A stretch of DNA of 64,000 bases, from assembly GCF_030400225.1 (NCBI RefSeq), contig NZ_VJYB01000001.1, positions 434,001-498,000 of the forward strand. The letters are read 5' to 3'. Below are positions 14,623-22,094 of this stretch, in pieces. Every line of letters begins with the position of its first letter. The first letter of the stretch is position 1. The stretch comes from Lactobacillus sp. UCMA15818. GTDB taxonomy: Bacteria; Bacillota; Bacilli; Lactobacillales; Lactobacillaceae. The notes under the pieces are model-generated. The model did no database searches. It saw only the letters and a program-made list of their open reading frames with translations, and was not told the DNA's origin. Position numbers and translations under genes: made by a program.

Positions 14623-15399
14623 TTAGATACCTCGTACATCTTTCAAATCAAATGCCAACTGTCTTTCAGGATTGCTAGTCATTAATCTGCTGATTAGTTT
14701 TTCGTTGTACATTGATTCAAGCTGTTGCCTTGAATTATTTGTCGTGATAATCGTTGATCTCTTAACTTTATTGTTTTCAAAATCAACTCGTGCATTAGCA
14801 ACTCGATACATGAATTCCTGCATATCAGTTCTGACTGGTTTAATAGCACCCTTCATTCCACCCTCAGTTCCAAAATCGTCAAGTATGAGTACGTCAGTTT
14901 CTTTCATTGCCCTCTCAATGTCGCTCAGACGGTTTTTAACATCAGTCAGGTCGTATTGCTTGCCTATCAAAGAACTAAGCTCGTCAGTTGAAACAAACAT
15001 CACTCCTAGGCCTTCCTGTTTAGCTTGATACATGATTGCTAGAGCTAAAGATGTTTTACCTGTTCCCCTAATTCCTGCAAGCACATAATTATTAGGCTGG
15101 TTTGCTATTGACTTAGCAGCCTTATATGCTTGATTGCCTAGTTGCTTAGCTTTTTCGACATTAGGTTGCAAGTCAGGTTTCCATTTTGAAAAGTCAAACT
15201 TCAAAGGGATATTTCCAGGCCATACAGACATTGAGAAATATTTGCGCCCTTTTTTGATTCTCAGTGACCTGTTAAATTGCTCAATGTTTTCTTTTTCAAA
15301 TTGTTCACTAGGTGTTAGATGCTCAACGTCAACGCCTTTTTCTTTGGCAATTTCTTTAACTCGATCAATCTGCTGTTGACTGATTAATCCTTCCACCAT
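14623..15399 (-). CDS. DnaC-like helicase loader (IstB/DnaC family ATPase)
   Basis: A 258-residue protein from the ATG at 15399, with AAAGGAG 8 bases upstream and the ATG overlapping the initiator stop (TAATG). It has Walker A GIRGTGKTS and Walker B VLILDDFGTEG, with an N-terminal helical region (QQIDRVKEIAKEKG). The protein loads the replicative helicase on the phage origin with the preceding initiator. The arrangement initiator-loader is standard for siphophages of lactic acid bacteria. Confidence 0.85.
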   Translation of the reverse strand: MVEGLISQQQIDRVKEIAKEKGVDVEHLTPSEQFEKENIEQFNRSLRIKKGRKYFSMSVWPGNIPLKFDFSKWKPDLQPNVEKAKQLGNQAYKAAKSIANQPNNYVLAGIRGTGKTSLALAIMYQAKQEGLGVMFVSTDELSSLIGKQYDLTDVKNRLSDIERAMKETDVLILDDFGTEGGMKGAIKPVRTDMQEFMYRVANARVDFENNKVKRSTIITTNNSRQQLESMYNEKLISRLMTSNPERQLAFDLKDVRGI

Positions 15400-16148
15400 T
15401 AGAACCACTCCTTTCCAGTTGGCATATTGTTTTGTTTAACATTTTGATTTAAGTAGCTCTCAAACTTAGTTCCAAATAGTGTTTCAGGTCGCAAGAACTT
15501 ATTCATAGCCGTATCGTTCTTCCATTCAGCTACTTTGTTATCAATAACTCTTTTAAAATCATCTAAACTGAATTTTTCGTTAAACCTAGCTTTAATTAAA
15601 GTTTGAGTTTTTTTAGTAGCTGTTCGATAACTCGTTCCTGCTTTTTCATTCAAGTAGTCGACTATTTCTTTGTAAGGGAGACGTGGTTCTGCTTTAGCAG
15701 GACTATATGTTTTACTATCCTTACCTAACCTATCCTTACCTAACCTAACCTGTGCGGTCCATTTGTTGTCCAGTGGACGTCCAGTTGGCTTACCCGTGTC
15801 AGCACGGGGTTTAGGATTGATTACTTCTGCTTCAGGAAGAATCTTTAAAAGCATGTTTTTGTAGATTGAATCAACTTTTCTGTCAGCCCTAATTCGATTG
15901 TTTTCATTCCAATCGGTAATGTAAGTGACTAAATCTTTGTTAAGTACTACGACAAATTCTTTTGCTGCTAAGATTCTAAGGTCATCTTCAACTGCCCCAA
16001 CTTGTCGCATGATGGTAAAAGCTTCAACCACTCCGTCATCATCAGCATGCAATCCAAGATGAAAATATAAAGCTTGACTACTAAGCGGCATTTTTAAAAA
16101 CTTTGCACTGTTAGTAATTCGATTACTAAACATTCTTCTTTGAGCCAT
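15399..16148 (-). CDS. Phage replication initiator (replisome organizer)
   Basis: A 249-residue protein. The N-terminal winged-helix region (LSSQALYFHLGLHADDDGVV) is typical of phage replisome organizers, and residues about 165-245 match the conserved phage C-terminal domain (IVDYLNEKAGTSYR, then RFNEKFSLDDF and LRPETLFG). The two parts are joined by a basic linker that contains RLGKD twice. That repeat is encoded by tandem 15-base repeats which may be the origin. Confidence 0.85.
   Translation of the reverse strand: MAQRRMFSNRITNSAKFLKMPLSSQALYFHLGLHADDDGVVEAFTIMRQVGAVEDDLRILAAKEFVVVLNKDLVTYITDWNENNRIRADRKVDSIYKNMLLKILPEAEVINPKPRADTGKPTGRPLDNKWTAQVRLGKDRLGKDSKTYSPAKAEPRLPYKEIVDYLNEKAGTSYRTATKKTQTLIKARFNEKFSLDDFKRVIDNKVAEWKNDTAMNKFLRPETLFGTKFESYLNQNVKQNNMPTGKEWF
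15716..15745. repeat. Two tandem 15-base repeats inside the initiator gene (possible origin iterons)
   Basis: The plus strand reads TATCCTTACCTAACC twice without a gap, then TAACCTG, a partial third unit. It lies in the linker-coding part of the replication initiator. Phage origins in this gene position often use such short direct repeats as initiator binding sites. Confidence 0.45.
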
Positions 16149-16162
16149 AATTGGTATACCTC

Positions 16163-16570
16163 CTAGAACGGTAGATCATCATCTTGAACATCAATCTCTT
16201 TGCCTTTTGAATATTGATTATTCTGCTGGCTGGATTGAGCATTTTGATTACTGCTTTTTGATTCCAAAAATGCAATCTGCAAAATATTGACTTCTGTCGT
16301 ATAAACCTTTTGCCCATTTTTTTCATAACTGCCTGTTCTAATTTCTCCGCTAACCCCTAGTAGGCTTCCTTTATGAAGAAAATTAGCGAATGTTTCTGCA
16401 CGCTTTCCACTTGCTATTAACCGGATAAAATCAGATTCATATTCTCCTTGTTGATTTTTGAAATTTCGCTGAGTTGCAATTGTTGAGGTTGCATAGGCTG
16501 TTCCGCTTGGGCTATATCTGAGTTCAGGGTCTACAACTAAGCGACCAGTTAAGTTCACACTATTCATCAT
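16163..16570 (-). CDS. ssb: Single-stranded DNA-binding protein
   Basis: A 135-residue SSB. The OB-fold occupies residues 1-105, with NLTGRLVVDPELRYSPSG, then DFIRLIASGKRAE and LGVSGEIRTGSY. A short Gln/Ser/Asn linker leads to the acidic tip DDDLPF, which recruits replication and repair partners. The start overlaps the HNHc nuclease end. AGGAAGGA is the ribosome site. It belongs to the recombination/replication set with ERF. Confidence 0.95.
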   Translation of the reverse strand: MMNSVNLTGRLVVDPELRYSPSGTAYATSTIATQRNFKNQQGEYESDFIRLIASGKRAETFANFLHKGSLLGVSGEIRTGSYEKNGQKVYTTEVNILQIAFLESKSSNQNAQSSQQNNQYSKGKEIDVQDDDLPF

Positions 16571-17225
16571 TTTTATCTATCCTTCCTAATTTAAGTTGTC
16601 TTGCTATCTCTTCTGTAACCTTGATTGGTCTAATATGATATTTCTGACAAAACGTCATGATTCCTAGCTTATGCTGTTCTACGTGATGATCTCTGCAAAG
16701 CATCATAATGTGCATTCCAACATGGTTAATCTTGTTTCTGTTACGCCCACTGCCGACTGCTTGATAATGTGCTATATCTGCATGTTTACCGCAGATGACA
16801 CACCTTTTTTGGCAAATACATAACATCTGCTTTGGAAAATCTTGCGGTATGCTCTCCCAAGTTTTCAGTTTGAAAGGTATATCCTCTGTGAACAGATAAT
16901 CTAATATTTCCAATATCATGTAGTTGGCAATTGTCATTGAACAGTTGCTAAGACTAAATTGGTCTACGTTGAAATCACACTTAGTTTTGTACTTAAATCT
17001 CTTTTCCCATTCATCAGGAATATCGCCAGTGTAGTTACACAAATCATTTATCAGCGCCCATATCTTCTTACGTTGATCAGGGCTAATTTGGCGCCCATCT
17101 TGAACACTCAATTCAACTGTCGGCTGTTTATCATTTGCCAGCTTTTGCAGCTTGTACATATCTAGTTCTTCATCTAATTTGATTTCCACTTTGCTGTTTG
17201 AAATCTTGATTAGCTTGCCAAACAT
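16560..17225 (-). CDS. Putative HNHc nuclease, copy 1
   Basis: A 221-residue member of the phage HNHc nuclease family. A helical N-half contains ISPDQRKKIWALINDLCNYTG. The zinc/HNH core is CICQKRCVICGKHADIAHY, then GSGRNRNKINHVGMHIMMLCRDHH. It lies between the ERF annealing protein and SSB, the usual place for this family in lactic phages, and so probably acts in recombination. A second copy is at 11208-11900. Confidence 0.8.
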   Translation of the reverse strand: MFGKLIKISNSKVEIKLDEELDMYKLQKLANDKQPTVELSVQDGRQISPDQRKKIWALINDLCNYTGDIPDEWEKRFKYKTKCDFNVDQFSLSNCSMTIANYMILEILDYLFTEDIPFKLKTWESIPQDFPKQMLCICQKRCVICGKHADIAHYQAVGSGRNRNKINHVGMHIMMLCRDHHVEQHKLGIMTFCQKYHIRPIKVTEEIARQLKLGRIDKNDE

Positions 17226-17227
17226 GA

Positions 17228-17911
17228 TTAGACTTCCTCAAATGTGTTGTCTTTACCAAGACTGTTCTTCATTTCTTCCAAAATATGGCAAGTGATATTT
17301 GCCTTTTCATTCGCATCTGCTGTTTTCCACTCGGGCTTAGTAGCTGCTTGCTTTAGCGCCTCTTGCTGAACTGTTTTTACGTCAGACTGAGTAGCGAGAG
17401 CAATTGCTTTTGCATACCCAGTAATTAATGCTTTTTTCTGAATTAGCGGATCATTTTTTTGGTATGACTTTTTAGCACTCTGATTAGTAGTTTTCTTTGT
17501 TTCACGATTCGTTTGATTGTAATATTCATCAGTATCAGTGTCCTTTGTATCATCAATTAGAAACAATCCATTCAAGGCATATTTACGTGCGTATGAGCTT
17601 GCTGTACCTGTTATCTGTGATTCGTCCATACCCTTTTTCTTATCGGCCTCACGTGCATATCCTGTTGTCTTAAACTCACCATCAGGAGTTTTAAGTGTTG
17701 CTGTTGCTTTGATGTAATGCCACTCCCCAATTAATGTAGGTTCATCAGTAATGATAAGTGTTGAATTCAAAGCTCTTAAAATGGGCTTTAAGGCTGTTAA
17801 AATATCTTCTGTACTTCGATATTTATATTTACCAAAGCTGTTATATTGGCCTTTAGGAGCTTTCAACGTGCTTTGAATAGTAACTAAAGTGTTCTGCTTT
17901 TCCTCAGTCAT
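17228..17911 (-). CDS. erf: ERF-family single-strand annealing recombinase
   Basis: A 227-residue protein. The conserved ERF domain spans residues about 5-135: TLKAPKGQYNSFGKYKYRSTE, then GEWHYIKATATLKTPDG, and the diagnostic SQITGTASSYARKYALNGLFLIDD. It anneals complementary strands during phage recombination and concatemer formation, and works with SSB two genes downstream. The C-terminal part (from about 140) is polar and poorly conserved. The start overlaps the Gp157-like stop by 4 bases. Confidence 0.9.
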   Translation of the reverse strand: MTEEKQNTLVTIQSTLKAPKGQYNSFGKYKYRSTEDILTALKPILRALNSTLIITDEPTLIGEWHYIKATATLKTPDGEFKTTGYAREADKKKGMDESQITGTASSYARKYALNGLFLIDDTKDTDTDEYYNQTNRETKKTTNQSAKKSYQKNDPLIQKKALITGYAKAIALATQSDVKTVQQEALKQAATKPEWKTADANEKANITCHILEEMKNSLGKDNTFEEV

Positions 17912-18387
17912 TTAATTACCACCTTTCGACTAGGCTTTAATTCAACTCCATTAATATCCTTACCATTTTTCAAATCTTCATACAGCAACTTCTTATCAAT
18001 CTTAGTAACCTGTTCAACATTCTTATAGCTATCAGGAACTGCGCTTTCATTGCTAACAATCACACTTGGTCGGTAATTTCTAGGTTTCAAGAAGTGATTG
18101 TCAGTCTTAACCTCTTTATATCCAGCATTATCAATAGCCTCGGTTAGATACTGATTAAGCTGCTTATTCTTGTTTTTCAAAGTAGTTTGCAGCTCTCGCA
18201 GCTCTTGAATTTTTTTAGTAAGCCAATCTATGTTCATCTGATTTCGTTCTATCCAGGTCGCAATGTTATCAACTTTGCTATTGAATGTATCTTCAATACT
18301 GTCCAACGTATCCTTAATCATTTCAGGATCTAAATCATCTCGGTTAGCCAGCTCTTTATATTTATCTGTTAGTTCAAATAGATTCAT
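17908..18387 (-). CDS. Siphovirus Gp157 family protein
   Basis: A 159-residue protein. Residues 1-95 form a long coiled coil (IEDTFNSKVDNIATWIERN, then KKIQELRELQTTLKNKNKQL) and the C-terminal part has the family's KPRNYRPSVIVSNE...VPDSYKN...KIDKKLLYEDLKNG segment. Gp157 was first linked to phage resistance in Streptococcus thermophilus phage Sfi; the mechanism is not clear. It is regularly found next to ERF or RecT type genes. Confidence 0.85.
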   Translation of the reverse strand: MNLFELTDKYKELANRDDLDPEMIKDTLDSIEDTFNSKVDNIATWIERNQMNIDWLTKKIQELRELQTTLKNKNKQLNQYLTEAIDNAGYKEVKTDNHFLKPRNYRPSVIVSNESAVPDSYKNVEQVTKIDKKLLYEDLKNGKDINGVELKPSRKVVIK

Positions 18388-18767
18388 TCCATTTCCTCCA
18401 AACTTATGCCATATTTTGTTGCCAGTCTCATAAACACATTTAAATGATTGTCACAAAATGAGTCATGGTGTTCTAACAGTTCTTTGTCATCGGTTAATAT
18501 CCAGTCCCACATTTCAACAACTGAGGCCATGAATGCAGATGAAATTCCCCGACTATTTATTGCCTTTGTATATCCAAATCTAATATCGTCTTTCAAATCA
18601 TGAAGAATATTTTCCTCACACCATTCTTTTGGAGTGTGTGTTTCACCGTCTTTAAGTTTGAGTCCTAAAAGCTTACTTTTTGGTGTATATTCTCCCAATC
18701 TATAGGCATCTCTACTGTCGATACAGTTACTTTTGAAATTTTTTAAAACAAATTCAAGGCTTTTCAT
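18384..18767 (-). CDS. Hypothetical phage protein
   Basis: A 127-residue protein starting at the ATG at 18767 with GGAGG 7 bases upstream, overlapping the previous stop. It has no motif I recognise; the middle carries KDDIRFGYTKAINSRGISSAFMA and the end is an acidic helix. It is part of the early operon of small proteins that often hold host-takeover functions. Confidence 0.55.
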   Translation of the reverse strand: MKSLEFVLKNFKSNCIDSRDAYRLGEYTPKSKLLGLKLKDGETHTPKEWCEENILHDLKDDIRFGYTKAINSRGISSAFMASVVEMWDWILTDDKELLEHHDSFCDNHLNVFMRLATKYGISLEEME

Positions 18768-19030
18768 TCCAATTCCTCCAATTCATTAATTCTCGTGTAG
18801 TTAATTTCATTGGCAAACAGCCAGCCCTCACAGAATTCTTCGTCTATATTAGGTAGTTTTGTCTCGAATACATATTCTATCCATTTATACAAGCCCTCAG
18901 CTTTAACTAGGTCTGCCGACTGTGAACCAAACTCAATCAGAAAATAGCTCTCGTCGGTTAAATCATTTGACTCCCAGTCTTCATATACACGAGTGCCATT
19001 CGGCAACAATGCACCAATTTTAGTTTCCAT
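18764..19030 (-). CDS. Hypothetical acidic phage protein
   Basis: An 88-residue protein from the ATG at 19030, which overlaps the preceding stop (TGATG) and has AGGAGGG 7 bases upstream. Acidic and aromatic (WIEYVFETKLPNIDEEFCEGW), with no recognised family. Translational coupling to both neighbours suggests it is expressed in fixed ratio with them. Confidence 0.55.
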   Translation of the reverse strand: METKIGALLPNGTRVYEDWESNDLTDESYFLIEFGSQSADLVKAEGLYKWIEYVFETKLPNIDEEFCEGWLFANEINYTRINELEELE

Positions 19031-19377
19031 CAACTTTCCCTCCTGGTATCTTTTGCTGTTAGATTTTTAATGAAGTTGATTATTTTTTTCTGTGTTGACT
19101 CTTCACTTTTATTAAACACATTTACAAAATCATCAAATGTATTACTAGCAACACGATTTTCAGGTTCTGTAGCAGAAAGTTGTGTCAAGATTGCATACTC
19201 TTTGTCTTTTAACTTATATTTGAGGTAGCCGCCACCCGCTAAAATTGAGATAGACTGTCTAGCAACAAAACCAATGACTCCATTTTCAAAGCTAAAAGAA
19301 GGTAGTTCTTCTTCTAAATTAAGCTTCAGCTTGCTACCGATATTTTCTAGTTCTTGTTGCGCTTGCTCATTATTCAT
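19030..19377 (-). CDS. Hypothetical phage protein
   Basis: A 115-residue protein. It begins MNNEQAQQELENIGSKLKL and has a central, probably beta-rich segment (FSFENGVIGFVARQSISILAGGG), ending in a basic KIINFIKNLTAKDTRRES helix. Unknown function. It is coupled to the following gene by a TGATG overlap. Confidence 0.55.
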   Translation of the reverse strand: MNNEQAQQELENIGSKLKLNLEEELPSFSFENGVIGFVARQSISILAGGGYLKYKLKDKEYAILTQLSATEPENRVASNTFDDFVNVFNKSEESTQKKIINFIKNLTAKDTRRES

Positions 19378-19379
19378 AT

Positions 19380-19565
19380 TTAGTCCTCCTCAATTCCAAG
19401 CTCTTCAAAAACTTCTTCTTTATGTTCTTGAAACCATCCAAACACTGCATCAGAATTTGCATTATCATTAAGCAAGTCATCAATGAATTCATAGTCATCT
19501 TTTACTAGCTCAACTAGCTCATCAAAATTTCTATCACATATTCTGTCAAACTCTTCTTCATTCAT
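19380..19565 (-). CDS. Small, strongly acidic phage protein
   Basis: A 61-residue protein. I use the ATG at 19565 because GGGGG lies 8 bases upstream; another ATG at 19571 is too close to it. I count 23 Asp/Glu against 4 Lys/Arg, a net charge near -19. Such small acidic phage proteins are sometimes DNA mimics that block host nucleases or regulators; nothing in the sequence proves that here. Confidence 0.6.
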   Translation of the reverse strand: MNEEEFDRICDRNFDELVELVKDDYEFIDDLLNDNANSDAVFGWFQEHKEEVFEELGIEED

Positions 19566-19615
19566 TTTCATAGCCCCCTATTTGTGTTATACTTTCCGTA
19601 GATATTTTTGATATG

Positions 19616-19641
19616 GAGTCTACTCGTAATAGGCTCTTTTT
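19616..19641 (+). terminator. Possible plus-strand terminator within the early operon
   Basis: The plus strand shows GAGtCTA, a 7-base loop, TAGgCTC and then TTTTT. The T-run faces the plus direction, opposite to all neighbouring genes, so it could end antisense transcription. The stem has one mismatch. Confidence 0.3.
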
Positions 19642-19749
19642 CTATCTCATGAACCAACTAATCACAACCTCAATACATAATGCATACGTGGTTATGATTG
19701 CCGTCCATGTTGCCAATTTGACTATGTGAAGCAACTTATTTTCTTTCAT
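19642..19749 (-). CDS. Tiny single-pass membrane protein (35 aa)
   Basis: A 35-residue frame from the ATG at 19749, with a hydrophobic stretch (TWTAIITTYALCIEVVISWF) long enough to span the membrane and a basic N-terminus (MKENK). It overlaps the end of the next tiny membrane frame. Phages often encode such peptides in early operons. Support is the coupled overlap and the hydrophobic profile only. Confidence 0.4.
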   Translation of the reverse strand: MKENKLLHIVKLATWTAIITTYALCIEVVISWFMR

Positions 19750-19816
19750 TCTTAGCCTCGTATCTTCCTGCCAAATAGCCTCCTATTGCAACCAACACGA
19801 TTACTATTGCATTCAT
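19736..19816 (-). CDS. Tiny single-pass membrane protein (26 aa)
   Basis: A 26-residue frame from the ATG at 19816: MNAIVIVLVAIGGYLAGRY, then a charged tail EAKNERK. GGAG lies 8 bases upstream and the ATG overlaps the previous stop (TGATG), a good sign of translation. Function unknown. Confidence 0.4.
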   Translation of the reverse strand: MNAIVIVLVAIGGYLAGRYEAKNERK

Positions 19817-20040
19817 CAATTCATCTCCAATCTTGCTAACACCCTAAATCTGTTTTGTGACTTCCACATTAGAAAGTCTTGAAGTATTTCTTCATCGATC
19901 CATACTTCCTTGTTTGAAGGTCTGATAATCGCATCTCTGTATTCAGATTCGAGTATCTCTTTTACAAATGCTTGATACTTAGTTTCTTTGTAGCCATATT
20001 TCTCTTTAAACTCTGCTTTTGATAACCACGCTCTTACCAT
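19816..20040 (-). CDS. Hypothetical phage protein, excisionase-like size
   Basis: A 74-residue protein from the ATG at 20040 (MVRAWLSKAEFKEKYG), with AAGGGAG 8 bases upstream. The N-terminal WLSKAEFKEKYGYKETKYQAFVKEI and a later basic/acidic helix resemble small winged-helix or DUF771-like phage proteins. The assignment to a DNA-binding role is inference. Confidence 0.5.
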   Translation of the reverse strand: MVRAWLSKAEFKEKYGYKETKYQAFVKEILESEYRDAIIRPSNKEVWIDEEILQDFLMWKSQNRFRVLARLEMN

Positions 20041-20045
20041 ATTTA

Positions 20046-20552
20046 TCACTCCCTTATGTTTTCTTTGTTCACATCTTGAATTAGATCGTAAGGATTAATT
20101 CTTGCTTCTTGACAAGCTGCAAAAAATGATAGTGTTTCTGTTGATATTTCACATGCAAATTTTCTTAGATACTTGTGTGTAACTTCGTGCTGCTGCCTTG
20201 TTCTTTCCTCATATCTAATTCTGAAAATTCTGTAGGTTTCATCATCTAATTTCTGCCTATCCATTTCCTCGTCATCACGTAAATCACGAATTAGAAATGT
20301 ATTTTCGGGATAACTTAAATCCTTAGTAGTACGTTCAAGCAGTGTCCCAAAATATTCTGTTGCAGCATGTGTACCAAACTTCGCGTCATGCAGTACGTCT
20401 TGCATTTCTGATGCCTTCAAAGCAGACATTTTTCGATAGCCAGTTCGATAATTAGATACCGCTTGTTTTGACAACCTAATGCTTTCTGCAAAATCACTAG
20501 TAGTTATTAGCTTGGCTTTTAAAACCTTGTCTAAAGTTGTTGCTAAATTCAT
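20046..20552 (-). CDS. Phage regulatory protein with N-terminal helix-turn-helix
   Basis: A 168-residue protein. Residues about 15-45 read as a helix-turn-helix (TTSDFAESIRLSKQAVSNYR), followed by a charged helical region with many Arg and Glu (DDETYRIFRIRYEERTRQQH). It is the first gene of the early operon after the antirepressor. AGGGAG precedes the ATG. The upstream gap 20553-20663 has GCGCAAAACTAGCG and ACGCAAACTA, possible repeated operator halves. Confidence 0.6.
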   Translation of the reverse strand: MNLATTLDKVLKAKLITTSDFAESIRLSKQAVSNYRTGYRKMSALKASEMQDVLHDAKFGTHAATEYFGTLLERTTKDLSYPENTFLIRDLRDDEEMDRQKLDDETYRIFRIRYEERTRQQHEVTHKYLRKFACEISTETLSFFAACQEARINPYDLIQDVNKENIRE

Positions 20553-20663
20553 ATAAAAAACTCCCTCTCTGAATGTGTTTAAAAAGCTGGTTAGGCTTTA
20601 GTTTGCGTACTGAGTGTATTTCTATACGCTAGTTTTGCGCGTAGAATAAAATTAGAAACTTGG

Positions 20664-21413
20664 TTAAGCCTCTATCAATAGAAACTTCTTAATAAAATAT
20701 TGCTGCCCTTTTCCAGTAACTTTTGGTGTTTTGCTAATGGATACTCGACCGTCCGAATGTGTAATTGATGTTTCCTTAATCCCAAACAATCCAAGTTCCA
20801 TTGATTTTTGAGTTGGCATGTTGTAACTTGTACCCTTTTGTCGAATCAGATAGCCATTCTCACGTAACCAACTGAACAATCTATTAGCGCCGATATTGAT
20901 ACCGTTTTGTTTCAGAAGTTTTGCAAGATCACCCACTAGAATGCTTGTATTACTCAGTGAAACTGAATCAGCGAACAATGCTTTAGGCTTCATCTCGGCA
21001 ATTGTGGCCTGTGCTTCTTTCAATTGAGTGCCAGCTTGTAATAGTAAGTCTGCCAGAGCACTTTTGTTATGAGTGATGTCATAAGCCTTTTGATTAGTAA
21101 GGTATGCACCATGTTTGCGGATACTTGGCAAGACTTCATCTGTCACCCAGTCTTGAAATTTTTCAGCAACTTGGTTATTAGCTTTGATTGCCAACTTATA
21201 AAATTGCGGTTCTGTGATGAAATCGCCTTTCTCCACTTGTGGAGAATTTAGATATTTTCTTACACGTTCCCAGCGAACATACCTGATACCTGCTTTTTCA
21301 AGACAAATTCCTAGTCCAATTGCTGATTGTTCTGCATCAAATTCGATTGTGTTATCTTTGTAAACTCGTATTGGTAAATCAATTAATCCATTACTATATT
21401 TTTTAATTTCCAT
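20664..21413 (-). CDS. Phage antirepressor (BRO-N and KilAC type)
   Basis: A 249-residue protein. Residues about 1-105 form a BRO/Ant-type N-domain (IGLGICLEKAGIRYVRWERVRKYL, then WVTDEVLPSIRKHGAYLT). Residues about 150-245 form the KilA-C domain (ILVGDLAKLLKQNGINIGANRLFSWLRENGYL, then SYNMPTQKSMELGLFGIKE). Such proteins bind and inactivate CI repressors to allow induction. The ATG at 21413 has AGGAGG upstream, and the gene diverges from a small plus-strand frame. Confidence 0.9.
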   Translation of the reverse strand: MEIKKYSNGLIDLPIRVYKDNTIEFDAEQSAIGLGICLEKAGIRYVRWERVRKYLNSPQVEKGDFITEPQFYKLAIKANNQVAEKFQDWVTDEVLPSIRKHGAYLTNQKAYDITHNKSALADLLLQAGTQLKEAQATIAEMKPKALFADSVSLSNTSILVGDLAKLLKQNGINIGANRLFSWLRENGYLIRQKGTSYNMPTQKSMELGLFGIKETSITHSDGRVSISKTPKVTGKGQQYFIKKFLLIEA

Positions 21414-21482
21414 AATTTAGTTCCTCCTGTACTTTGAAAACTTGATATACTTTAGTTACTCCAACTAAAGGTGGTGAGAATA

Positions 21483-21657
21483 TATGGCTGTGCAACACGA
21501 AATAACCCGTGATTTGCTTGTTGAATTCATGCACCAACACAAAATTGAAAACGTTGGTGTTTTGCTTTCTCTTTATAAGGAAATCTATAATACTGTTGAA
21601 TCTTCAACTAACATCAACAAATCACTTCACGGTTTCAAAAATGACAAAAAGGGCTAA
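21483..21657 (+). CDS. Small plus-strand phage protein (about 57 aa)
   Basis: AAAGGTGGTGAGAATAT precedes an ATG, and the protein reads MAVQHEITRDLLVEFMHQH..., then KIENVGVLLSLYKEI and an Asn/Ser-rich tail to GFKNDKKG. By my count the first 19 codons and the rest are one base out of register near 21531-21541, so either I misplace a base or there is a frameshift. It diverges from the antirepressor and converges with a 39-residue minus-strand gene. Confidence 0.4.
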
Positions 21658-21773
21658 ACAATTGTTTTAGCGCTTTTTACAAGTTCTGCGATGGCTGCCA
21701 CCATTTCAGGACTTGTTTTTGTACTTGTTTCTTTCAAGACTGAGATAACAAATTTTTCAATTTCTTTGTCCAT
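21654..21773 (-). CDS. Very small phage protein (39 aa)
   Basis: A 39-residue frame from the ATG at 21773, with GGAGG 10 bases upstream: MDKEIEKFVISVLKETSTK, then PEMVAAIAELVKSAKTIV. It looks like a short amphipathic helical protein. It meets the preceding plus-strand gene tail to tail with a few bases of overlap. Function unknown. Confidence 0.45.
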   Translation of the reverse strand: MDKEIEKFVISVLKETSTKTSPEMVAAIAELVKSAKTIV

Positions 21774-21829
21774 TATTTCTTCGCCTCCATAAATTTTTGA
21801 TATAATCACCTTGAAAAGAGGTGATAAAA

Positions 21830-22094
21830 ATGAGTAAATTGTCTAAAAATGATGTTGCAAAAGTTGTTGCTACAAAAAATACAAGATGACCATAATTCTA
21901 TTCAGGAAAAACTTCATGATTTAGTTTTGGAAGACTTAGAAGTTCTATTACCTGATAAGGAATGGAATGGTAAGGAAGCTGCTGCTATTGACAACATTTT
22001 GCTTAATATTTCTCAAGTTACTGCAGTTCAAACAATTGATGTAACTCTTGAAATTTTGGCAAAACACGGTCTTATTACTAAGATTTCTGATTAG
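21830..22094 (+). pseudogene. Small phage gene with apparent +1 frameshift at an A-run
   Basis: GAGGTG 6 bases before the ATG at 21830 opens MSKLSKNDVAKVVATK, which stops after 18 codons. The frame one base over continues without break as IQDDHNSIQEKLHDLVLEDLEV to a stop at 22094. Removing one A from the A6 run at 21874-21879 joins them into an 87-residue protein. Either the gene is broken, the run slips during expression, or the base is a sequencing error. An in-frame ATG at 21849 is a less likely start. Confidence 0.5.

Noticed and set aside
14623-15399. Transposase helper IstB of an insertion sequence
   Set aside because: IstB and DnaC share the fold, but there is no IstA or inverted repeat and the gene follows the replication initiator.
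15716-15745. Short CRISPR array
   Set aside because: The repeats are directly adjacent without spacers and lie inside a coding sequence.
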